From Dacryopinax spathularia (lineage: Eukaryota > Basidiomycota > Dacrymycetes > Dacrymycetales > Dacrymycetaceae): a stretch of 64,000 nt of DNA. The notes under the pieces are model-generated. The model did no database searches and was not told the DNA's origin. It saw only the letters and a list, made by a program, of their open reading frames with translations. This document shows, piece after piece, positions 10,615-21,780 of the stretch. Both the position numbers and the translations under genes were made by a program. How positions within the stretch are numbered: position 1 is the first letter of the stretch; every line of letters begins with the position of its first letter. The stretch covers positions 1,302,001-1,366,000 of the forward strand of contig JBBPFI010000007.1 of assembly GCA_037974965.1 (NCBI GenBank), written 5' to 3'.

Positions 10615-13013
10615 TTACTCCTCGTCGGACTCGACGCGCTCCATGTCGTCGTCCTTGGGGACAACACGGACGAGGCGCGACTCGTCGAACGTCTTGCCGT
10701 CGCGCAGAATCGCGTAGACCGTCGCGTGGGTCTTCTTGTCCTCGAGCGCGTCCTGCAGGTTGCCGAGGGAGTGCGACATCATCGCGACGAGCGAGGCGGC
10801 TAGTTCGACCTCGTCGCGCAAGATGTCGACCGCTTTATCTATACCAAAGGTCAATCGAAATATCCGAAATAAACGAAATGAACTTACGGAGGGGGAGCCG
10901 GAGCGCAGCAGCGACGGGACAGTTCTCCGTCTTCGGGTTCGGCTCCGCCATGATCGCGACCTTCGCCCGCTTGCTGGAGGGGCCGGGCGCCGCGTCGTCG
11001 ACTTCGCCGATATCGCGTTTGACGCCGACACGATGACGGCGGGCGGCTACAATCACAGATTAGCGATGTCCGAAATAAACCGAAAAAGCGAAAACACTCA
11101 CTGGCCTGGGCGAAGTCACATCCGCCACGATCGCGATGCTTCAGGCACTGGTCGCAGATCCGACCACGGCGCAGGAGAATGTCGTCCGACGTCGGATCGA
11201 AGCGGTAGCCGCCCGAGCAGGCTCGGCCCCGCTCAGAGCACTGGTTGCACTAAAATCGAGTCAGCATTCTATATAACGTCAAGTAGCAACGAAAAACATA
11301 CCGGATCGTCGTTGGGAAGTCCGGGAGTCCGCTATCGAACCGACATTAGCTCACCTGCGTCCCCTGCATATCGCGAATACGTACCTCCTTCTTCTTCTCC
11401 TTTCCCTTCCCCTTCCCTTTCGGCTTCGGCTTCGGCTTCGCCTTGGCGGCAGTCGCAACGGACGGGAGCGACTCGACATCCTACGTATGATGTCAGTACG
11501 TTTCGCGATGGTGACTCGAAGACACTCACCGACTCCGGCACAATCGCGGCCGACTTGACCTTACGGCGGCGAGGGCCCCTTGCCGCGGCCGACTCCTTTT
11601 CCTATCGCACCGGTCAGAAGCAGTTCGCGAACGCTGTCGAGACCAAACGTACCGTGTCCGACAGGACAACGACCACCTCTTCCCTCGTCCGCGGTTTCGC
11701 GACCTCCTTCTTCTCCTTCTTCACCTCCTTCGCCGGCTCCGGCGTCTTCGCGATCGACCGCTTGGCGGTCTCGACCTTCTTCACGACGGGCGCCGGATCG
11801 CGCGCCGTCACCCTTGCCTTAGCCGCGACCTACAACAATGTATTAGCAATCGGACCTACCGAAAACGTCGAAATGCGTACCTGTGCCGGGCTCGGCGCGA
11901 TATCTTCACCCTCCTCGATGGGAGGGCCGCGTACACCGATCGCGAAGTCAGGAACTCCCTACCAAGTGCAAGTCAGTGATCGAAAAGAATATCGAAGCTA
12001 CCGAAAAACGTACCTTGGCCTTTTTCCAGGCCGCCTGCGTAGCAGGACCAAAGTAACGGACGCGGACCTTGTCCACGTCCGCAATCGAACCGTTCTTCGC
12101 TGCCAGAGCAGCTATCAAATCGCGCTACACATTCGTATCAGCAATGAACGAACCGAAAAGAAAAGAGAAAACGTACACGGACGGCGCGAACGTTATCGTC
12201 GTTCGCCGCCCACACCGTTCTGTCTTCCGGCTTGGCCGGGATGGTCTGGACGACCTCCCGGACGCTTCGCACGACCGGGACGATCTCCGCGATCTCCTCC
12301 TCCGACTCGATCGCCTCCTCCTCCGACTCCACCGCCTCCTCGAACGACTCCTCCGCATCGACGTAGTCGATAACGGCCGGAGCCGCAACGATCTTCTTGG
12401 GCGCGGTGACGGGCCTTGCCGCGATCTTCTTGGCCGGTTCGGCAGCCGGCGTCTTCTCCTCCGTCGCGATGGCCTTCGGCGTAGCTGACCTCCGGACGGA
12501 GGTCGACTTCGCCTTTTCGGCGACCTTCGGCGCAGCGGCGGTCTTCGCGACCTTCGGCGCAGGCGCGGGCACTTCGGCTTCCTCCATCGGCTCGTCCTCG
12601 CCGATCGCGACGTTGTCCGCAGTCGGGACAACGTCCTCTTCAGCCGGGACAGCGCTGTCCACGACCATGTCGTCCGCCTCCTCAGCCTGATCGGCCGGCG
12701 CGACCGCTTCGCCTTGGTTGTCGGCGGGCGCAGCGATATCGGCTGCCTCCGCTTCACTATCGACCTCCTATAAAAGTGTCAGCAGCAAGCTCCATTCGAA
12801 AAACAATACCGGGCGCACCTGTTCGACTTCCCCTACTTCTCCTTCTTCTTTCTCCTCCTCCTCCGCCGCCTTCGAAGTCGTCTCGGCGGGCGTCGTCGAC
12901 TTGCGCGCCGCCGTACGCTTTGCGCGTTCTTCCTGCTGGGCGCGAATCCCAGCGAGCTCCATTTCGGCCTTGCGAAGCCGTTCTTCGGGCTGCATGCGGG
13001 GCGCCATAGACAT
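10615..13013 (-). CDS. Opposite-strand, multi-exon cysteine-cluster gene carried inside element 2
   Basis: Minus-strand coding sequence starts at ATG 13013 (MSMAPRMQPEERLRKAEMEL) and ends at a TAA at 10615-10617, with several short introns between (GT..AG, roughly 50-75 nt). The N-terminal exon is a charged helix-like region. The middle is Ala/Lys/Glu/Pro-rich. Between about 11100 and 11250 there is a cysteine cluster (NQCSERGRACSGG, then CDQCLKHRDRGGCDF) that resembles the Cys-rich modules of many Agaricomycete nuclear proteins. The C-terminus (GIDKAVDILRDEVELA onwards) is helical and ends acidic. No named family was recognised. Element 1 has an equivalent region, so the gene is part of this retroelement lineage and not a chance insertion. 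A DNA- or chromatin-binding role is inference. Confidence 0.6.
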
Positions 13014-13323
13014 TTGAAGTAAGCGAATTAAAAAGTTGAGATGTCGGTGGTGACGAAGGTGGAGAAAAGAGAGAGACAACGAAATGGGCGGCGTCAGAGA
13101 CAAACATAATGAGTCGAAATTTTGGTTCCGCACGCGGATGCCGACACGTGCTTCTCTTTCGGCAAAGACCCTGGCAAGGACCGACGCAAATTTGGCCAAG
13201 TCGCCATTCGAAATAGTCACCCTGCTCAAAATCGACTGTAACGGTTGGATAGGACTGCCGCCAATACGCCGGGCCTCTCTAGTGTACATCCCCGCAGCAT
13301 CTCGGTTGGTGCCAAACATCCGC

Positions 13324-13380
13324 GAACGCCTCTCTCTCTTTCTCTCTCTCTCTCTCTTTCTCTCTCTCCTTCTCTCCTTC
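13324..13380. repeat. CT-rich microsatellite in element 2
   Basis: Runs of CTCTCT broken by occasional TTT and CCTT, lying between the start of the opposite-strand gene and the 3' LTR. This would be the promoter side of the opposite-strand gene. Confidence 0.85.
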
Positions 13381-13496
13381 TATCTCTTCCTCTCGTCCCT
13401 CCAACCGTTCTTGCCCTCCTTATTCGAATCCTTTCCTTCCCTTCGCTTCCACCCCAACGCGACGCCCTAGAAGCCAGTTGACTGGGGACAGTCAAG

Positions 13497-13515
13497 ATCT
13501 AAGGTGGGGCGTGGA
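13497..13515 (+). other. Probable polypurine tract of element 2
   Basis: TCTAAGGTGGGGCGTGGA directly precedes the TG of the 3' LTR, the position where plus-strand priming occurs in LTR elements. A related context (GGACAGTCA..GTCTAAAAG) precedes the probable 3' LTR of element 1. Confidence 0.6.
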
Positions 13516-13860
13516 TGAGCTGCTTATCGGAATTTCGGCCATTATCGCGACTTCGATATAGGGACCGGACGCACGGGGAGGACCGCTGGGCTGGATCCGC
13601 GATCCGAAACCTGCGTTTCGGATACGAAAAGGGTGGCGGACGAGCCCGAACTCATTACTTAGACTCGTATATAAGCAAAGATCTGTACCAGACATTCGTT
13701 ATCGATTCCGTTTTACCCCTTTCTAGCTCTACCTATCACTTCGACTTGACTACACGCCAGATCACTCTTTTCGACTCCGAAATACGTACGGGACACCACC
13801 GAAAAGCCATATCGACGCTATCCCTTGATGCTTTGGGTCTAACCTAACAGTATCTATTCA
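13516..13860 (+). repeat. 3' LTR of element 2
   Basis: 345 bp, TG...CA, with one difference from the 5' LTR. It is followed directly by opposite-strand sequence that belongs to element 1. Confidence 0.95.
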
Positions 13861-16131
13861 CCACTCGTGGAGGGTCGGACCTCTCGGACGCGGTCCGAAG
13901 CGCTGGCGGCGTTACCGGCGGTATCGTTGTCGGTGAGGTCCAATTCGAGATCGGCCTCGCTGGTGGTCGGAACCTTAACGGAGTCGGCAAGGAGCTCCCT
14001 CCACGTTTTCTTCTCGTCTTCCGCGGTGAGAATACGGAAGGGGAAGCTTGTCGGCTCCAAGACAAACCTCCTCCTGGTCAATTCCGCCCCGGAAATCTCT
14101 TCCTCCGTGGCGCTGAGCATGAGCACCGTATCCAAGCGTTCGTTGTTCGCCGCGTTGAGCCGACGCATGTTGGCGGACAGCAACATATCAACACCTGTTG
14201 GTGATGTACCAACCAGTTGATATTAGCGATTGCTGCCTCTATAAACGCGTTAGAAGGCAAGGTTACTACCGCGGCATACCGCTTACCGGGCGACGCAGCA
14301 TACTCGAACGCTTCCACCTCCTCGTTCAGCGTTCCTTCACGGAACCTCTCCGTGACGATGGTCACTGCCTCGGACGTCTCACGTTTGGCGGCAGCACCTC
14401 CCTTCTCACCACGAACACGACCGCGGCGTTCTATCATATCGCGAACGAATCGTTAGCAAGCGGTAGCGGCGTTACGGAATGAAACACATACCGTCGGGCT
14501 TCGCAATCGAACAAGTCTTACGACGTGTGTGGCAGGCAGTGCACTGCCCTCCCTCATGCGAAATGAGGCAATCCTGCTTGCGGTCCGTGCAAAAGTCACA
14601 CTATAGGTCACTGTTCAGCAATGTTCCATCAGCAGTAAATACCGCTCTTACCGCCTTTACCGCCTTCGTAACGAACCAAGGCGTCCCTTGGATCATCCAG
14701 AATAGTTCATAGCCGGACGGCGGGCGCAGGATCTGCAACACATATCAGTCACCATTCCAGTCCCCACAAAATTGTCGAGCGAACCTTGCCACCCCACGTT
14801 TCCTCCCCACCTGGAGTTGTCCCTTGCACCGGCTTCTCTTGGCCTCGCCCACGCGGCGCGCGCACCTCGATCGGGTTGGAAATGATGGGCAGCGGCCTCG
14901 CAGTCGGTTGTACGGGCTTCCTGGCCGGCGTGACCGTCTTCTTGACGGGCGGCGCAGCGACCGGAGCAACCTCTGGAGCGGGAACCGGTGCCGCAGTCTT
15001 CGCCGGAGTACCGCTTTTACTGCTCTTGTTGGCGGACTAACGATGATCAATACCGGTTATAACGCACATGTGAAGGAGAGGGTGCTCACCCTTTTGCCGG
15101 GCGTGCCCGAGCCCAACGCAGGCGGCGCCCTGGCGCTCTCCACTGCTGCCTCCTCCCTCCGCTTCTTCAGCAGCTCGTTACGCCGCTTCTCATCCGCCTC
15201 GGCGGTCACATCCGCTACCGCCTTCAGGGACGCCCGAGTTTGGCGTTTCTTCGCCACCTCCTCATCCGCGACTCCCTTTTCTTTCTCCTTCTCTACCTCC
15301 TTCTCCTTCTCTTTCTCCTTCCCTGCTTCCTTCGTCAGCGCGACCTCCCTTCCCTTGCCTTTAGCGGGCGCTTTCTTCGTCACAGGCGCCTCTTCTCCGG
15401 CGGGCGCCTGTTGCGTAGCCGCCTTCTTACCGCCGGACGGTTCGGTCGGTATCGCGGATACCGCTCCCTCCGTGGGAGAGGCTGGCGTGTCGTCCACGGG
15501 GACGTTGTCTTCCTTATCGAGGTCTGGAACCTTGAAATCGTCCAGCGTCTCTTCCTCAACCCAATCGAACTCCTCGCCAGGCGTCGCTGCACCCTTTACA
15601 CCCAACTTGAACTTATCGATCTATAACGCATCGTTAGGAAGCGGTATATATCGCGGACGAGTGTGCTTACCTTTTTATCATTGGCCTTGGCGTACTCCAG
15701 CCAGATCCGCTGGGTAACCTCGCCCAGCAACATCGCACGGTACTGGTCGATCGCAGCTAACGTGTAGGGGTGCTTCCGCAAAATTGCCGTTACGTCGCGC
15801 TGCCGATGCATTAGCCTCGGGTTCCATGGGCCTGTGAATTACGCACCCGCAGAGACTCGGCGTTCTCCTTAACGCCCATCCACGCCACTATGCTTGACCA
15901 CTTCTTCTCCTTGGGATAGGCGAGGACAATCTTCATCGCATCCATTGCCGGCCCCACTGCCTTCGACGTCGCCCGCACACGCGCGCGATCCACGCAGCTC
16001 TTCACCCACGCGTCGACGTTCGCTTTCTGCGCCAGTACCGCCGTTTGCCAACGTTGCTCGCGCTGTACCGATGGCGGTACCATCTCGTTGTCGGGCAGGA
16101 CCTTACAGTCAAGTACGGAATCACGAGTCAA
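13861..16131 (-). pseudogene. Element 1 opposite-strand cysteine-cluster gene, larger part, cut by element 2
   Basis: Minus-strand coding-like exons separated by short introns. A likely start is ATG 16083 (MVPPSVQREQRWQ), though an upstream start cannot be excluded. Around 14510-14600 there is a cysteine cluster, CDFCTDRKQDC followed by CTACHTRRKTC, analogous to the one in element 2. Other pieces are rich in Lys/Glu/Ala (15057-15605), or helical (14080-14186). The reading region runs up to the end of the element 2 LTR, so the inserted element interrupts it. Function unknown. The overall layout, not the sequence detail, matches the opposite-strand gene of element 2. Confidence 0.55.
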
Positions 16132-16512
16132 GTGGAGAGGAGGAGTCGAACAATATGGTCAGAGACAAGCTGTGAGACCCTCCGAGACGCGTCTAAACTC
16201 GGTTTAAAAACCTTTTTCGCCGTCACTGCCACTACCGCGCCGTTAACAAATGCTTCCGGACGCCGTCTTTTTCTGTCAACCAGGAGGTTGACTCTCCAAA
16301 AAGTCCCCCACGGAGAAAAGGCTTCAATGCAATGCATAACGCTCAAAAACGACACCCGGCGGTCAAATACAAGGTATAGCAAAGAACAAACGAGGGAATG
16401 GCAAGACCCCAGGAAATTCGAATCGCTACCAACATCGAAGTCTATTGGCTAGCTACGGCAGTGCATCCAACGGATGACTGAGGACAGTCATTGTCTAAAA
16501 GTCCCCCGCGGA

Positions 16513-16940
16513 TGTACTGTTCGTAGTTAGTTAACAAATAACAATCAATGACATTCGATATCGCCAATTCCGAATACCGCCGATAGGGCGTTACCGGCGC
16601 GCGTTATCCCTCGCCGAACGCGCCGAGCAAGCGTTACCGCATGGCGTTAACCGTTGCCGAGGCGCCACGGTGGATGCACCTGAGACGTGGGACTGTGCCT
16701 GTGCCTGTGCCTGGCAGATTTGCGCAGGCAACGATTTCATACCCTTCGGCTGTTCTTGCTCTCTCTCTCTCTCTCTCTTCCCCCCCCCCCCTTCCTCTCT
16801 ATCGTCGTGTTAGCGTTACCCGCGTTACCCTCGATCGTTAACTACCACTACTATTCATTACGGTTCTATGAACACCACACTCCTTTTGAAAGAATCATTA
16901 ACGATATCCCATTAAAAAAGAGCTACTGGTACTATCTACA
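16513..16940 (+). repeat. Probable 3' LTR of element 1
   Basis: It begins TGTACTGTTCG right after a tract homologous in position to the polypurine tract of element 2, and could end at ...TACTATCTACA (16940), echoing the TATCTATTCA end of element 2. It contains a CT microsatellite and a poly-C run near 16759-16793. Its last bases form a hairpin-like inverted pair (GGTACTA..TAGTACC). The 5' LTR is outside the window, so the limits are provisional. Confidence 0.5.
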
Positions 16941-17643
16941 GTAGTACCGGACAGTTCACCTGTTCGGGCAGAAGATCCGGTGAGAGGCTCCAAAAGAAGC
17001 TCCTGCTAAACAAGTAACGTAGCAGAGGACCTTCGTCCAGTCCATGACGTGATTGTATAGGCGCCTCTATGCCAGCTCAGCACTCGCCATCAGAGGGGAC
17101 AGGAAGCCAAGATGTGATCTTTTGTTCTTGATATCGATGGCTGAGCGCTGTCAAGGGTACTTACGCGGGGCAGACGCGTATCAGACGCGCCACACGTGCC
17201 GTTCGGAAGACGCGCGCCGGAAAGGAGCCGAGCGAAAGAACCCGTTGCCACATTCTCAGGCTTTCTTGCTTCTTTCTGCTGGTCTCCATCGTCGCTCAAG
17301 GTCGAAGAGGCGGATCCCCTGTAACTGGACGTTGAATAGCTCGCCCTGAATCCATCAGGTAGCATATATATGAAGGAAATGACTCTTTCAAGATGATAGG
17401 GCTCTTGCAAAACCTGGCTTTGATAGAGGGGATGTTGTCTGGAATGTTCACAAGGCAGCTTAGGCCCGAGTCGAGCACCGTACGCGGGCGAAACGGCGCT
17501 TGCTCACAGCCTCACGTCTACTTGCTGGCATCCGCTTGCCGAGTTCCATAACGGTTAAAACCCGGACTGTCAATGCAACGCAATCTCGATACCCTGCTGG
17601 AGATTGCAGCCCCGCCGCGTTGCCCCAGTCGTCGCCGCAAACA
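16941..17643. other. Spacer between element 1 and the first host gene
   Basis: No supported gene. The short ORFs here lack recognisable motifs. The right half must hold the promoter of the gene starting at 17644. No clear TATA box is seen. Confidence 0.5.
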
Positions 17644-18955
17644 ATGGTGCTCGCTCTCTACGCTCTTTCCTCTGTTCTGGTCTTGTACCCCTTGACTACG
17701 TTAGCGCAGGGCTTGGGTGGTAGCTCGAACGTTTCAGTCTGCGTCGGTGATGCCAAATGGGAGCTGAACGACGAGAACTATACGCCTTGCTTGGTCTGGG
17801 CTCAACTGCAAGCGCATTGTGTCCCAGGCATCGAGGTGCCAGAACTGCCAGACAAGTACGTCCACCCCAGCTCTAGTCTTGGGTGCTGCTGATTATGAGT
17901 GCCTCCTGTCGCCGTATGTTCACAGTGACTCGTACGAAACACCGAGCACCACTGGCCAGCCTGCTGTGAACGACTGCAATTGTAACGTCGTTTCGTACAA
18001 CCTAATGGCCGCCTGTACGTGGTGCCAGCCGAATGGTGGTCCTGTATGTCTATACTTCTATCCTATCCATTCCCCTGCTTCTGGGGCCGTCACGCCTCAT
18101 CGAATGCGAAAACTGACCCATGTCTAGTGGGTGAACGAAACCGTCTGGAGGCAAGCTTGCCCGTCGTACGACTCGACTGGCATATCGAACGTCTCGGTCA
18201 CTACCTTGAACATCCCCGCGTGGGCGTATCTACCCGATAACGGCAATTCATGGAATCCCGTAACCGCGGAGAACTACTATGATGCGTCCATTGCACAGAG
18301 CTCTGGGGCGTCGGGCAGTGCGACGCCTTCGAATACCCCTACGAGCTCGTTACCTGATACCACGAGTCCGATCAGCAATCCGAGTGCGAGTGGATCTGCC
18401 ACCGGTTCTAATGCCAGCCCGTCTGGCTCTAGCAGTCCATCAGTAGCACCTGGGCAAGGTGCGGCCGCCACGAACAGCCGGCCGAGATCGAACAACGCTG
18501 CCCTCATTGGCGGAGTTGTCGGAGGAGTGGGTGGCGCCATCCTTCTAGGCGCCGTCATCCTTGGTTTCGTCTGCATGAGGCGAAGAAGAGCTCGAGCGTC
18601 CTCCGGCACGGGCAGTGGTGCAGATGCTATCGGCTCCGCTCGAAGTACAGGACATTGGTCACTCTTTTCGAAAGAAGGCGACCGGGCTATGTCACAATAC
18701 AGCGCTGTCGACCTCGGCTCGCCTCCAGCCTCACCACTCCCGGTTGGCGCAACCCCTGTGCCTTACTCGTATCAGCCGTTCTCGTATCCATACCAGCCTA
18801 TCCCGACCTCCCAAGCAGGGCACCATTCGGCCTCACTGTCCATGGATGGAGGCAATCCCACCACGCAGCCTGGCTTCTACGTACCGCCTGTGCACGGGGA
18901 GCCCTATGGAAGCGGCATGCCTGTAGGCGGTTACTCCGGATTGCCCGAGGCGTAG
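17644..18955 (+). CDS. Membrane-family paralogue A: secreted Cys-rich ectodomain, one TM segment, YSGLPEA tail
   Basis: Spliced model: 17644-17855, 17926-18043, 18128-18955 (385 aa, frames consistent). It starts with a signal peptide (MVLALYALSSVLVLYPLTTL). The ectodomain holds NVSVCVGDAKWELN, then exon 2 with the conserved CNCNVVSYNLMAACTWCQ, then exon 3 opening with WVNETVWRQACPSYDSTGI and IPAWAYLP. A Ser/Thr-rich stalk follows, then one TM helix (GGAILLGAVILGFVC) with a basic RRRR stop, and a cytoplasmic tail with MSQYS and a final GGYSGLPEA. Exon 2 is 118 nt, as in paralogues B and D. No enzymatic domain is seen. A cell-surface or wall-sensing role is inference from the layout. Family membership is strongly supported by the four other copies in this window. 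Confidence 0.85.
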
Positions 18956-19548
18956 CTCTCTCTACGTCCTCCGAATACATGCTGTGCAAGGTTTGGAAGA
19001 AATGTTGTAGAACGAAGGTGTGTGAACCTAGTGATGCTCCTCACTCAGGCGTTGCCCTCTCAACCGGTATCCTGAAGACGTACAAACTGCTGCAGAAAGA
19101 GACAGGTGGAACGAACTACATTTTCGTTGTTATGTTGTATTCTCTAAGAAATGTGATGAAATGATATGGCAAATGATGATGCAGGAAGGTTTCCTAGGAA
19201 CCACGAGCTCGCGAGATCCAGACATCGAGGGCCGTGATCGCCAATGACGGTGAGTCAACGACTGTATTGATCGAGGTGGCTTGGCGCGAGAGCAAATCGG
19301 GGTTGTGATTCCGACCGTTCACAGAATGTGGAGGTCATCAACATGTTCGCTGATATTGATATTCCATAAAAAGCGACATCTGCGCCTATTATCATCTTTC
19401 CATTTGTAGCCAGCAGCTTTCGGGAGAAGAAGACGGCCCGAACGCGGGTTATCTGGGCGCGTGCCAGCGAGAGCACCCGCGAGTGACCACCCTTCGTGCG
19501 CTATCCCCTACGCAGTTGGATTCCTGTAGGATCCCCTAATCGTCGATC
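18956..19548. other. Spacer
   Basis: 3' flank of paralogue A and 5' flank of the transporter gene. No coding sequence supported. Confidence 0.5.
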
Positions 19549-21780
19549 ATGTTATCCAGAGACAGTGTTGATCCTCCTCCTGACTCGCCCGACACGCCCC
19601 TGAGCGAGACAAAGACCTGGCACAGGAGACCGGTCTACGACCACCACCACCCTGCTGACGACGACGACGAGCAGGACGGGCTGGAGAACAAGCCCAATAT
19701 GGCCAGGCATAGCTCGAAGGACGGGGAGGATGAGCCGGGAGAGCGGGCACCGTTTCTTGATAGGGAGGAGCGGTTCGTGGAGAGGGACGATGGTGCAGAG
19801 GACGAGTTCCTCGCCCCGGTCGATACGACACCGGCATGGAAGAGACCATCAATCCATTGGTGCGCACAAGTCGTTCAGATCATCAGAGCGTGGGCTTATC
19901 AAAGTTCCCATATATAGGCTGGCACCATTCTCGTTATTTGCTGCTATATGCGTGCGTCCTATGTTGAATTCCGTTGATCTATCTGACTCTCTTGTTCAGC
20001 GGGGGATGACTTTGGCCCCACGAGTCGAGGTATACACGGCGTTAACGTGTCTTGCACTTCAGCCTGAAGCCACCTTCCCAAATGCGAGCATCACCCCCGA
20101 TCCCACATCCTTATCAGCACGAAGTCTATCCTACTCGTTCGACGTCTTCCCACCCCTATACCTGCGCGATATTGAAGACTATGGCGACTACAGCGCGGAC
20201 GACGTTTCCGCTTTGGAGGTAGAGATACCGGAGGACGTCGACCCTTCCCACCTGCCCGAACCGACCAAAGCATGTTCCAAGTCGCCGGAGGTCCAGTCAT
20301 CAGCCGCACGTCTGCAAACGGCAATCTCGATCACCATGGGGCTCTTATCCGCCTTGACGACGCCGCATTGGGGTTCATTGGCAGACACGCTCGGCAGGAC
20401 GCGAATCATGACGTTCTGCGCCTTAGGGCTGCTAACGACTGATCTCGTCTTCCTCCTCGCTTGCCGATTCCGGTTCTCCATCTCGCGCTGGGTGCTCGTC
20501 CTCGGTCCTACGATCGAAGGTCTCATGGGAGGATGGACAACCATGCAAGCTGCCATCAACGCTTATGCGAGCGATACAATCGAGCCTCAGAACAGAGCCA
20601 AGATCTTTTCCCGCTTCTTTGGCCTTATCTACGTCGGTGTCGCCCTCGGTCCGACTGTCTCCGGTTTCCTGGTCAAGATGACAGGCAACCTCATCAGCGT
20701 GTTCTACCTCAGCGCAAGCAGCTGGCTGTTACTGGCCGTCTTGTGCGGTACTGCGCTGCCGGAGAGCCTATCGATAGAGACGAGAGATAAGAAGCGGAGC
20801 GAGCGGGAGGACAAGCGGAAGACGAGGACGGGGAAGTGGTGGAACTTCGCTGCGCCGTTGGCTATCTTTGTGCCTCGCAGGCGCGTAGGACGATCGCGCC
20901 GAGATTGGAATTTGCTTGCTGTGGGCACGGCAGCGTTCTGTATGCTGCTTGTCTATGTGCGTACTCGCTCTTTGGCTCGCAGGATGAGACCTGATGAGGA
21001 TTCCAGGGAATATACCACATGAAGTTCCAGTATGCCATCGTAGGTCTATCCCATAAGACGGTTGTACCAGATGCTGACCAAGTGACAGTTTGTCTATGCA
21101 TGGGGCTCAGAACAGCTCGGCTACTATCTCGCCTTCATCGGCTCAGCTCGAGCGATCCACCTACTTCTCCTCCTGCCCGCTCTCATCCGCCTCATCCGGT
21201 ACTACTACGGCTCCAAGTCCCTTGCCACCGACCATTGCCTCGCAACCATGTCCGTCACACTCGACGTTCTCGCATACACGCTCACGTCCACTTCCCCACC
21301 ATCGGCAATGTGGGCCTTCGTCGTCTTCACATCCATGTCGAGCTTTGCGGGAGGCGCGCTGCCGGCTATGCATGCGCTCGCGTTGGGTATCTTGACTGCG
21401 CAGGAGAAGGAGGCCGCGGAGGCTGAAGGAGCAGAGGGAAGTGCGGCGGACGCCAACCATGCCGGGAAGCTATTTGGCGCATTTGGGCTCGTGCAGGCCA
21501 CTTCGCAGATCTTGATTGGAGTGCGTACTACGTCCTTCCACCCATCCGTCTACTCTCATTTTCGGGAAACTCACATATATGACAGCCGTTGATGTTCGGC
21601 GCATTGTATAGCGTTACGGTGTACAGTTTTCCGAAAGCGATATTCGTCGTCGCTGCTTGTCTACTGGCAATTTCGTTCGTCTGCCTAACGGCTGTAAGGC
21701 TGAGCGAGGAGGACAAGCATCGGGCCGAGGAAGGGCTGGCCGAGCGGGAAAGGGAACGAGGAGGCGGTGGAGGGCATTGA
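19549..21780 (+). CDS. Major facilitator superfamily transporter
   Basis: Spliced model: 19549-19859, 19918-19951, 20000-20956, 21089-21520, 21586-21780 (642 aa, all phases consistent). A long charged, Asp-rich cytosolic N-terminus of about 100 residues (PDSPDTPLSETK, DDDDEQDG) precedes the first helix WLAPFSLFAAIC. The MFS loop signature is visible as HWGSLADTLGRTRIMTF between helices 2 and 3. Helices 5-6 follow (VGVALGPTVSGFLVKM), then a basic cytosolic loop (KKRSEREDKRKTRTGK) and the second helical bundle. It ends in a Glu/Arg/Gly-rich tail. A lumenal/extracellular loop of about 90 residues lies between helix 1 and 2. The layout resembles SLC46/TetA-like MFS proteins of basidiomycetes. The substrate cannot be told from sequence. 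Confidence 0.85.

Larger units (their letters stand above)
3935..13860 (+). mobile_element. Element 2: whole-looking Ty3/gypsy-like LTR retrotransposon with an extra opposite-strand gene
   Basis: It is bounded by two 345-bp LTRs that begin TG and end CA and differ at one base by direct comparison, so the insertion is recent. Between them lie a gag-protease ORF (4519-6783), an overlapping pol ORF (6696-10361), a multi-exon opposite-strand coding region (10615-13013) and a purine-rich tract before the 3' LTR. No obvious break is seen in gag-pro or pol. No identical 4-6 bp target duplication is visible at the two ends (ACCGA on the left, CCACT on the right), which is unexpected for so young a copy. 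Confidence 0.9.
1..16940 (+). mobile_element. Element 1: older Ty3/gypsy-like LTR retrotransposon, 5' part outside the window, interrupted by element 2
   Basis: The left edge lies inside a pol gene (1-3338). It is followed by a conserved post-pol stretch, an opposite-strand acidic reading region (3640-3932), the inserted element 2 (3935-13860), more opposite-strand coding-like sequence (13861 to about 16083), a purine/pyrimidine tract before a TG, and a probable 3' LTR (16513-16940). The order matches element 2, which supports one interrupted copy. It looks broken, with at least one break in pol besides the inserted element. It is older than element 2, whose pol it resembles at roughly three residues in four over the RT region by eye. 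The 5' LTR and gag are outside the window, so LTR divergence cannot be read. Confidence 0.75.

Noticed and set aside
10736-12373. Plus-strand 545-codon ORF
   Set aside because: Ser/Arg/Pro-rich low-complexity product that overlaps the spliced minus-strand gene; it has no motif and reads straight through that gene's introns.
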